DNA from: Clostridia bacterium
Lineage (GTDB): Bacteria > Bacillota > Clostridia > Acetivibrionales > DSM-2933
Direction: 5' to 3'
Length of the DNA stretch: 33,288 bases
Assembly: GCA_026418275.1 (NCBI GenBank)
Contig: JAOABQ010000057.1
Coordinates: forward strand, 1-33,288
In this document: positions 26,901-33,288 of the stretch, in pieces
How the letters are laid out: each line of letters opens with the position of its first letter
Numbering within the stretch: the first letter of the stretch is position 1
Notes under the pieces: generated by a model
The model's database searches: none
The model's input: only the letters and a program-made list of their open reading frames with translations
What the model was told of the DNA's origin: nothing
Made by a program: the position numbers and the translations under genes

Positions 26901-29900
26901 ATGATCTTTATGGGAATGTAGAAACTGAAACCAAACCGGATGGAAGTATCATTAAAAACGAATACGATAAAATGCAAAGGCTTTGGAAGGTTTATTCAAT
27001 TCCAAGACTCCACTCGGATCCGGTACTTCTTAAGGAATATTCCTATGAAATCCTTACAGGAGGAAAAACCAAAAAAACTGAGAAGGTTTATTTAAACGAT
27101 AAGGAAACAGCCGAGACCGCCTATATCTATGATTCTAGGGGACAGCTCATTGAAAAAACAAACCCTGACGGGTCAAAAGTGATAAACAGCTACTATACAA
27201 ACGGCCAACTTGCAAGCACTACAGACGAAAATGGCTTTACTGCCTATTACAAGTATGATGGGCTTGGAAGGCTGACCGAGCAATGGAATCCCTTTGAAGC
27301 AGCAAACGGCACCGTGTATTATACATATTCCGCAACAGAATACGATAAGACAGGGAAAGTGATCGTCAAAAGGACAAGTGCAGACAAAGCACTGAGCTTC
27401 GGCATACCGAAAAACCTGATTTCAACATACTATACCTATTATCCCGATGGAAAGGTAAAGTGTGAGTATACCGGCACCGGAAAGCGTATTGATTACGAAT
27501 ATGATGAGGATGGAGCTGTAACAAAGGAAACGGTTTTAAAATCAGACTCGGAAAAAATCATCAGGGAATACGAAAACAATCACTTAGGCAAGAAAGTGAA
27601 AATGAAGGAATATGTTGATAAGAAGGACCTTGCCGGAAATGATGTCAATGTGGAAGGTCTGGAAACGCTGATAACCGAGTATGCCTATGACAAAGAAGGA
27701 AATGTGGTTTCGGTTATAAATACAAACGGTGCTGCAACCGAATATGTTTATGACAAGCTTGGCAGGCAGGTCATTACTAAAGCAGAAGAAATCAACGAAT
27801 TTGGGGACACTGTCACCGATACGGTTTCAACAACATTGGATTTTGAGGGGAAAAAGCTAACTTCAACCGACACCAACGGACATGCAACAAAATATGTTTA
27901 TAATGCTATGGGGCTGCTTGAAAAGGTGATAGATGCCAATAACGGTATTACCGCATATTTTTATGACCGGGCAGGCAGACGGATTGCAGAGGTTTCACCT
28001 AAAAATTATATACAGGGGAAACCCATCACAGAAATGAACAGGGTGGAGTATACCTACGACCCTATGGGAAGAGTCCTTACCAAAAACGATATCTACAAGG
28101 ACCCGGCTTCCGGGAAAATGGTAAAAGTAATATCCAAGGCGTTCAAGTATGATAAAAAGGGAAATGTAATTAAAGAACTGGATGCTTTGGGCTTTGACTT
28201 CGGGAATGGGGACACGGTTGAAAAAATCATTGACAGCGGATACGGGACTGAATATACCTATAACGCTGCGGGCCTAAAATGTACTGTTTTAGACCCGGTT
28301 TCTAAGGACCGTGGGCTGGCAGTTACAAATAAGGCGGAATATGATGCTATGGGACGAAAAATAGCGGAAATGAACGCTGCGGGTGTAAAAGAAATCTACG
28401 AGTATGACAGCGACGGAAATGTGGTTTTCCAAAAGCATCAAAAACCGGACAATGGCCCGACTGTTACACTGAAAGCTCTTACCTTTGATTTGCTTGGAAA
28501 TGTTTTGACATCCAAGGATGCTTTAGGGAATACCACAACCTATGAGTACAACCTGTTAAACAAAGCACGCAAAATGAAGACCCCTGGGGATAATACCATA
28601 CCGTCTTTGGAAGTCACTTACCAGTATGACAAAATGGGAAGGCTTGTAAAGGAATCCGATACATTGGGTAAGGTAAAAATTCACCGGTATAATCATAAAA
28701 ATCTGGAAACTTCCATTACCGAGGAAAAGGCAGATGGAAGCCAGAGTATTACCGTTTCTACCGTTTATGACGGAAATGGGAATAAGATTTCGGAGAAGGA
28801 CGGAAACGGGAATGTTAAGGAAAAGCGTTATGACCCTTTAAATAGGCTGGTTTATGAGAAAATAACCGTTACGGATCTCAATGGCAAAAAGAAAGCCAAA
28901 GTGACAAAATATGCCTATGACAAAAATGGAAATCAGACGATGGTAACTGACTGGAAGGGGAATAAGCTGACCCAGATGTATGATCCCCTCAACCGTTTGG
29001 TTAAGAAAACCGACCAAAACGGAAAGGATATCGAAAAGCTGGAGTACAATATTAACAATGCCCAGGTAAAGTCCTACGATGTGTTTGGCAATGCGACAAC
29101 CTTTGAATACGATAAGAACAACAGGCTGTTAAAAACAACCGATCCTTTAGGGCACTATAAATCCCAGAGCTATGATAATGTGGGGAATACCGCTTTCAAA
29201 ACGGATGGAAACGGCAGAACAACACAGTATGCTTATGATGATTTTAACCAATTGCTACAGGTTAAAAACGCTAAAGATGAGGTAACCCGCTACGCCTATG
29301 ACTTAAACGGCAACATGCTTTCCCAAACCGATGCAAAGGGAAATACCACAAGATATGAATACAATGCTGCAAACAAGGTAACAAGGAAGATTGGCCACGG
29401 TGGGAAATCCGGTTCATCCTATGTTGCCTCTAAAGTACAGAGTTATACCTATGATGCGTACGGGAATGTAGCCGCCATGACTGACCGGAACGGAGATAAA
29501 ACGACCTGTTTCTATGACGTGCACGGACGGCTGCTAAAAAAGGAAGCGGAAAAGGTATTTGAAGTAAACAACCTGGAGGACCAGGACGGGAAACTTTCTT
29601 TAAAGAATTCTGAAGTTACTTTTGTAGAGTATACTTACGATGATAACGGAAACCAGCTTACCATGACAGATTCCACCGGGACCACCGAAAGGACATATGA
29701 TGAGGAAAATAGGGTAGTTGCCAAAACGGTGCCTAACTTTGGAACCTCCAAATTCCTGTATGATGTGACAAACGGGGTGCCTCAAGGGTATTATGGGGAA
29801 GTTTCCACAGACCCGAAAGGAAACAGTACCACAAAAGTTTATGACAAGGTAGGACGGATTCACTCCGTAAAGGCTAATGAAAAGACAACCACCTATGCCT

Positions 29901-32596
29901 ATTATGATAACGGAAGCAGGAAAAGTGTGGTTTATCCGGATGGCTCTAAAGGGGTATACACTTACTTTGACAATAATCTGATCGAATCGCTGACAAACTA
30001 CAAAAATGAAAACGGTAAGCCGGTAATCATGGATACCTACAAGTATCAATATGACAATGCCAATAACCAGATTTCCAAGACCGAGGTCATAAACGGCAAG
30101 GCAAAAGGCTTGACCAGCTATACCTATGATGTGTTAAACCGTTTGGAATCGGTAAAAGAACCGAATGGCCGGTTAACGGTATATGCCTTTGACAAAGCAG
30201 GAAACAGAATCACCGAGACGGTTACCTTGGATGGTACAACTACGGTGACCTCCTACAGCTATGATTCGCAAAACAGGCTTCTTTCTACACTGACAAAGGT
30301 AAATGGCGCAGAGACTGAAGCGGTTAAGTATACCTACGACCCTAATGGGAATATGATTTCCAAGTCTGTTGCCGCGTTAAATGCCAATGCCACAGGAGAC
30401 AGCAGTGTGTCTGCCTCTATATCGGGTACCGACAACAGCAGCGTATCCCATTATGAATATGATGGGTTTAACCAGCTAGTCAAGGTGGAAGCTGGAGGCA
30501 AAACCCAGTATTACGCTTATAACGGGGATGGCCTCAGGGTTGAAAAGGTAATTGGCGATAAGACAACAAGGTATCTCTATGAGTATGATAAGGTTGTTCT
30601 TGAAGTGGACGGGACAGGAAAACAGTTGGCTAGGAATGTTTACGGCACCAACCTCCTATCAAGGACCATGGATGGGCAGACCCTGTACTATATGTATAAC
30701 GGCCATGGCGATGTGACTGCGTTGATCAATGAACTGCCGGAGGAAAACCTGGCTTTAGGCAAGGAAGTAACGACGAAAAACAGTGTCATATATAACCCTA
30801 AACATACTACGGACGGTTCGTTGAATACATATAGTTATACTGACCTTGGCAGCGGTATAAAACATATTATTATTGATGCCGGAAAATCCGAATATATAGA
30901 CAGGATTAAGTTATGGCACTTCTTTGGAGATGCAAGAACTTACAGAGACGTAATTGTTCAGCTTTCAAACGATCCAAACTTTGCAGAGGGTGTTGTCACC
31001 GTATTCAACAACGATGCAGACAATTCAGCCGGACAGGGTGCTGGTACAGACGCGGAATATGTTGAAACTGCCGCAGGGAAGGAAATAAAATTCGGTGCGG
31101 TAAATGCCCGGTATATCCGCCTGTGGACCAACGGAAGTACGGCTAATGGTGCCAACCACTATGTAGAGGTTCAAGTATTTAGGAGCAAGATTGTTGGTTC
31201 TTACTACTATGACGCTTTTGGCAATATCACCGAGGCGGTTGGGACCGTGAGTAACCCTATCCGGTATGCAGGTTACCAGTATGATGAGGAAACAGGGCTT
31301 TACTACTTGAATGCAAGGTTCTATGATCCTAAAGTGGCAAGGTTCCTGCAGGAGGATACCTATACGGGGGACCCGAATGATCCGCTTAGTTTGAATTTGT
31401 ATACGTATTGTCATAATGAACCAATGATGTATACAGACCCAACGGGGCATGCTGATTATTCCTTAGTACATGAAGGCGTTAATCCTACTGAGGCTGAACG
31501 TTATAATGATGAAGTAATAACTACTTGGAATTTATTGAATGAATATGAAAGAATCACTAAAGAATATATGGATGTTTTAGGCACTAAAGCTAATTATGTC
31601 GCGAAATGGGGGAAACATAGGTCTGCGGGGCAACTTCAAAATGAAATTAAATACTGGGATAACTTAGCTAATGATAAGCAGATTACTCTAGCGTCCATAC
31701 AATATCAGTTATGTTTTACAGGAAGTATTCAAGCGAATGATAAGATTTTTCAAAAAGTAGTTGATTTTACCCAATATGAAGTTATTATGACAGCAGAGAC
31801 TGTTGCAGGAATCAGAAATGAATATAGAAAAGATGCAACAATAAATAAAATTATTACAAAAGAAGAGGAAAGACTGAAAGGCGAAAAAAGGGCAAGAATT
31901 GGTTCTTTAGTTTTGGATTTATTGCCAGGTGTAGGGCAGATAAAGGGATTAGCTGAAATGTATCGTGGTAAGAACCTTGTAACAGGGGAGAGTCTTAACG
32001 GATGGGATTATTTCTTTACTGCAGTTGGTGCGTTAGGGCCGGTTAGTAAGATTGTATCAAAAACTGTTAAAGGGTTAGATAAGGCATCTGATTTATCAAA
32101 AGCAAAAATGGGTAAAACTGAGTTTTTGTCTAAACTGGATGAGCTTGAGGCTAATGGGTTTATAAGGCCCAGAAATAACCCTAATAATATTAAAGGAACC
32201 CTTAAGATTCCTCAAGGACTAACAAGGGAACAATTTGCAAATACATCTAAGTTAATTAGACAAAGTGTAGGTAATATAAGTGATGATATAGTTGTACAGG
32301 GAAGTAGGGCAGGTGGAACAGCAAAAGAAACTTCTGACATTGATTATGCAATAAGAGTATCTTCAGAAAAATTTGATGAACTAATAAAACAAAGGTTTGG
32401 AACACCAAATTCTGGGTCAGCAAAAGAAAAAACAATGTTGCATGCAATCGAGACAGGAAAAATTCAAGCGGGAGAAGCTGGATTGAGAGGTTTAAGAAAG
32501 CAGTTGCAGGAAATGCTAGGTATTGATGTAGATATTTCTATAATTAAATCTGGGGGAGCATTTGATAATGGACCAATGATTAACTTACCTAAATAA
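23909..32596 (+). CDS. Secreted subtilisin-like protease / RHS-repeat polymorphic toxin with C-terminal nucleotidyltransferase
   Basis: The 2895-residue protein has a signal peptide (about 1-30) and an I9-like propeptide (36-112). A complete S8 protease follows: Asp159 in VLDTG, His217 in HGTH, oxyanion Asn305 region and Ser369 in SGTSMAAP. After an acidic Glu-rich linker (about 429-455) come a DUF6531-type RHS N-terminal domain (468-528) and a long run of YD repeats (about 560-2270). An F5/8 type C-like domain (2279-2426) interrupts the RHS core, which ends in DPTGH (2510-2514). The last 381 residues are the variable toxin part: an alpha-helical region, a pre-toxin segment (about 2669-2720, LLPGVGQIKG) and a polymerase-beta-type nucleotidyltransferase with GSRAGG (2798-2803), SDIDYAI (Asp2810, Asp2812) and IDVDISI (Asp2873, Asp2875). 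RHS shells encapsulate toxins released by cleavage after DPxG. The ribosome site AAAGGAG and 13-nt gap show coupling to the gene before; the candidate immunity gene is 11 nt after. Confidence 0.92.
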   Translation: MNKLKTIIARMVMIALVIGLLAPVVLVGAAKSDFNQEKRDILVKYKDDKKGELVKSSLKKKLKLKDIKSKRKLQKGKIELIEVDDAANIASVVTELKKDSNVLYAQPDYKLFMSYSPEEPKFSEQWGLSNKMENGIDINTVKAWELTKGNADVIIGVLDTGIDIDHEDLAGNIFRNQLEIPGNGKDDDKNGYIDDIAGWDFASEDPMVFDSGIYDIHGTHIAGIIAASENKTGIMGTAPNVKILPLKFINGNYGYTSDAIEAIEYAKSLGVKIINCSWGGPDENIALKEEIKNNSDILFVCAAGNNGNTAPLYPASFDLPNVISVAALDREGKLAATSNYGSKVQVAAPGVNILSTIPGNNYGTLSGTSMAAPFVSGIAGLLKSTDYKLTPEEITRRIKNCSIANKNLSGKVLSGGVVSAYAALKNDTSQKEEEEEKQEEEQPKPTSLPSEVTSMAENQPLLAEQIHFGKEGVYPPTGNFSDTYIDLAGVFTPGFDIKISRTYNSRDGGTNALFGRGWAFNYYGRIEYQNGDSVLTAKISGGTYAFLKDATGAYNPYMNRGKMEKKSDGTCILTTKDQMQYGFNNQGSLGWMKDKFGNTLNFSVSSSSMNGYMIYGITDNFGRTITISYNAQNLIDTITDPLGRKVKYEYENGVLAKVTNPMGNKTFYKYGPNNGYLTEIRNDNNELINKIEYDSYNSCVSKITDAVFNTYSFTYDGANKKTTVIDSNQCKYIYEYNDERFITKITDPEDKITTKTYTSFGEEEMVTDRNGNITEYLRGINGNIIRITNPDKSVKTFEYDDKNNLIKERDEKGVTTYYIYSADKVFLEKKVQPLNGIDAYAAGQDESKFAVTSYTYNRNGQVLTEKDPEGNITTYEYDANANLKSVRDPDGSTTLVECNKLGWTTKVVSPKGHKTEKVYDDNGALIKVVLHNGETTRYVYNPAGRKVREISANLYDPSHENTANKSYMGGEGATVTYYPSGLIRSATDAENYVKSYTYDLYGNVETETKPDGSIIKNEYDKMQRLWKVYSIPRLHSDPVLLKEYSYEILTGGKTKKTEKVYLNDKETAETAYIYDSRGQLIEKTNPDGSKVINSYYTNGQLASTTDENGFTAYYKYDGLGRLTEQWNPFEAANGTVYYTYSATEYDKTGKVIVKRTSADKALSFGIPKNLISTYYTYYPDGKVKCEYTGTGKRIDYEYDEDGAVTKETVLKSDSEKIIREYENNHLGKKVKMKEYVDKKDLAGNDVNVEGLETLITEYAYDKEGNVVSVINTNGAATEYVYDKLGRQVITKAEEINEFGDTVTDTVSTTLDFEGKKLTSTDTNGHATKYVYNAMGLLEKVIDANNGITAYFYDRAGRRIAEVSPKNYIQGKPITEMNRVEYTYDPMGRVLTKNDIYKDPASGKMVKVISKAFKYDKKGNVIKELDALGFDFGNGDTVEKIIDSGYGTEYTYNAAGLKCTVLDPVSKDRGLAVTNKAEYDAMGRKIAEMNAAGVKEIYEYDSDGNVVFQKHQKPDNGPTVTLKALTFDLLGNVLTSKDALGNTTTYEYNLLNKARKMKTPGDNTIPSLEVTYQYDKMGRLVKESDTLGKVKIHRYNHKNLETSITEEKADGSQSITVSTVYDGNGNKISEKDGNGNVKEKRYDPLNRLVYEKITVTDLNGKKKAKVTKYAYDKNGNQTMVTDWKGNKLTQMYDPLNRLVKKTDQNGKDIEKLEYNINNAQVKSYDVFGNATTFEYDKNNRLLKTTDPLGHYKSQSYDNVGNTAFKTDGNGRTTQYAYDDFNQLLQVKNAKDEVTRYAYDLNGNMLSQTDAKGNTTRYEYNAANKVTRKIGHGGKSGSSYVASKVQSYTYDAYGNVAAMTDRNGDKTTCFYDVHGRLLKKEAEKVFEVNNLEDQDGKLSLKNSEVTFVEYTYDDNGNQLTMTDSTGTTERTYDEENRVVAKTVPNFGTSKFLYDVTNGVPQGYYGEVSTDPKGNSTTKVYDKVGRIHSVKANEKTTTYAYYDNGSRKSVVYPDGSKGVYTYFDNNLIESLTNYKNENGKPVIMDTYKYQYDNANNQISKTEVINGKAKGLTSYTYDVLNRLESVKEPNGRLTVYAFDKAGNRITETVTLDGTTTVTSYSYDSQNRLLSTLTKVNGAETEAVKYTYDPNGNMISKSVAALNANATGDSSVSASISGTDNSSVSHYEYDGFNQLVKVEAGGKTQYYAYNGDGLRVEKVIGDKTTRYLYEYDKVVLEVDGTGKQLARNVYGTNLLSRTMDGQTLYYMYNGHGDVTALINELPEENLALGKEVTTKNSVIYNPKHTTDGSLNTYSYTDLGSGIKHIIIDAGKSEYIDRIKLWHFFGDARTYRDVIVQLSNDPNFAEGVVTVFNNDADNSAGQGAGTDAEYVETAAGKEIKFGAVNARYIRLWTNGSTANGANHYVEVQVFRSKIVGSYYYDAFGNITEAVGTVSNPIRYAGYQYDEETGLYYLNARFYDPKVARFLQEDTYTGDPNDPLSLNLYTYCHNEPMMYTDPTGHADYSLVHEGVNPTEAERYNDEVITTWNLLNEYERITKEYMDVLGTKANYVAKWGKHRSAGQLQNEIKYWDNLANDKQITLASIQYQLCFTGSIQANDKIFQKVVDFTQYEVIMTAETVAGIRNEYRKDATINKIITKEEERLKGEKRARIGSLVLDLLPGVGQIKGLAEMYRGKNLVTGESLNGWDYFFTAVGALGPVSKIVSKTVKGLDKASDLSKAKMGKTEFLSKLDELEANGFIRPRNNPNNIKGTLKIPQGLTREQFANTSKLIRQSVGNISDDIVVQGSRAGGTAKETSDIDYAIRVSSEKFDELIKQRFGTPNSGSAKEKTMLHAIETGKIQAGEAGLRGLRKQLQEMLGIDVDISIIKSGGAFDNGPMINLPK

Positions 32597-32607
32597 GGAG
32601 GTCAAAT

Positions 32608-32967
32608 ATGGAGGTTTATAACAGTTTATACTGCAAAATATTTATTGATTCGGAATGTGATATAGATTTTTTGATAAACAAAATCAATGAATTAGTAAGC
32701 GGACAAAAAAAGTTATTTCGTACTATTGTTACTAAGTTTGGTGAACTTGATGTTAATAAAAATGAGGATTTTGACTCGGGAAAAAGGAGTATAAAACCTG
32801 ACGGCTTCTTATACTCAAGGTACTACCTTGATGTCGAGCCAAATGAACAAATAGAGCAGGAAGATTATATAACCAGTATTTCAAAATTCCTTCAAGATTT
32901 GTGGAAGAATGGTTTTGAGGCTGTAGCAGCATGTGATTTTGAGGAGGAGCTTCCTAGTAAAGGTTAA
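32608..32967 (+). CDS. Candidate immunity protein for the nucleotidyltransferase toxin
   Basis: The 119-residue protein is soluble, without signal peptide or membrane helix, and acidic, ending in a run of Asp/Glu (ACDFEEELPSKG). I do not recognise its family. Its place is what suggests a role: 11 nt after the toxin stop, with a strong GGAGGT site (32597-32602), last in the operon and followed by a terminator. Small acidic proteins in exactly this position are usually the cognate immunity proteins of polymorphic toxins, binding the toxin domain in the producing cell. It shares the AT-rich composition of the toxin tail, which fits the two having been acquired together. The role is inferred from context. 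Confidence 0.75.
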   Translation: MEVYNSLYCKIFIDSECDIDFLINKINELVSGQKKLFRTIVTKFGELDVNKNEDFDSGKRSIKPDGFLYSRYYLDVEPNEQIEQEDYITSISKFLQDLWKNGFEAVAACDFEEELPSKG

Positions 32968-32977
32968 TATCTTGAAT

Positions 32978-33017
32978 AAAAATGCGCCCTGTATATGCAT
33001 TGCAGGGAGCATTTTTT
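32978..33017 (+). terminator. Terminator of the toxin operon
   Basis: AAAAATGC (32978-32985) plus CCCTG (32987-32991) pair with CAGGG (33003-33007) plus GCATTTTT (from 33009), with one mismatch between the two helices and a T-run at the end. Confidence 0.85.
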
Positions 33018-33149
33018 CTTTTATGACCTATTATTTTACCAAGAAATTAGAATGCTACTTTTACCTTTTCAGGACAATATATATTAATTTTTAAATACCC
33101 AATAACATGAACTACTTTAGAAGTCGCTTCTAATCCCTCTCATCAAAAC
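33018..33149. other. Short intergenic segment before the insertion element
   Basis: AT-rich sequence without a credible ORF. It holds a small hairpin AGAAG-TCG-CTTCT near 33118-33130. The eight bases ATCAAAAC (33142-33149) directly before the element would be the left copy of its target duplication. Confidence 0.3.
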
Positions 33150-33288
33150 GTAAGCGTCAAATATACCATCACATAGTATAACAGTTGGGAAAGTGGTACA
33201 ATCGCAAAGAATATGGTTTGAAAAAGTTGAAAAAGTAAGCAAACTATTTCAACCAGGAACGGAGTGATTGTATGGACACACAAAAAGT
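33150..33288 (+). mobile_element. Left end of a probable IS66-family insertion sequence (continues outside window)
   Basis: The sequence GTAAGCG at 33150 matches the conserved tip of IS66-family inverted repeats. An ORF with a good ribosome site starts 122 bp inside, as expected for the first IS66 gene. The right end is beyond the window, so the inverted repeat and the 8-bp target duplication cannot be confirmed. Confidence 0.5.
33272..33288 (+). CDS. Start of an IS66-type accessory ORF (tnpA-like), cut by the window end
   Basis: ATG 33272 follows an ACGGAG site and reads MDTQK before the window stops. From memory, this opening resembles the first small ORF of clostridial IS66 elements, but five residues are far too few to prove it. 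The call rests mainly on its position behind the GTAAGCG tip. Confidence 0.4.

Noticed and set aside
17790..31450. CRISPR-like or satellite DNA repeats
   Set aside because: The repeated DNA follows codon-level protein repeats (RCC1 and RHS/YD units) with diverged third positions. There is no constant repeat with unique spacers.

Overview
The window looks like a chromosomal segment from a low-GC Gram-positive anaerobe of the class Clostridia. The evidence is AT-rich DNA, strong GGAGG-type ribosome sites, many TTG start codons, an S-layer-type surface protein, a clostridial nadA-nadB-nadC operon and an AgrB-like protein. The exact genus cannot be read from the sequence. It begins in the 3' part of a 5S rRNA gene, so it sits just downstream of an rRNA operon, and it ends inside the left end of a probable IS66-family insertion sequence.

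Layout. 1-1279: 5S rRNA tail and terminator, an AgrB-type membrane peptidase with no recognisable AgrD partner, and an AT-rich gap holding a large inverted-repeat structure. 1280-4777: nadA, nadB and nadC, the complete route from aspartate to nicotinate mononucleotide. 4778-6100: a short gap with two DnaA-box-like sites and a bidirectional terminator, then a leftward membrane-anchored lipase-like hydrolase. 6506-6946: a two-CBS-domain protein. 7344-11180: a strongly expressed S-layer-type protein behind two consensus promoters. 11332-11697: a small lipoprotein. 11844-16746: a cell-surface polysaccharide cluster (O-antigen-ligase/polymerase-like protein, Wzz-like chain-length protein, RfbD) behind a near-perfect sigma-A promoter.

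17146-32967 is the most striking part: an apparent three-gene secretion/toxin operon. The first gene encodes a 2249-residue exported protein with three carbohydrate-binding-like modules, two RCC1 beta-propellers, Ig-like and fibronectin type III domains, a sialidase-like (BNR) propeller nested inside a fibronectin domain, and a cohesin-like C-terminus. Thirteen bases later comes a 2895-residue protein that joins a secreted subtilisin-like (S8) protease to an RHS/YD-repeat shell. This shell carries a discoidin-like (F5/8 type C) domain inserted in its core. After the RHS core motif DPTGH the protein ends in a variable toxin region with a pre-toxin segment and a polymerase-beta-type nucleotidyltransferase. 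Eleven bases further on is a 119-residue acidic protein, the natural candidate for the immunity protein. This reads as a polymorphic toxin-immunity locus carrying its own protease and adhesion modules.

Control of that operon also looks unusual. Upstream lie two 11-bp direct repeats on a 21-bp period, the second covering the expected -35 box of a TATGAT promoter. A leader of about 280 nt follows with several ribosome sites driving mini-ORFs, the last of which overlaps the start codon of the first giant gene. The repeat geometry resembles sites for LytTR-type (AgrA-like) activators, which is suggestive next to the AgrB homologue, but any link is inference.
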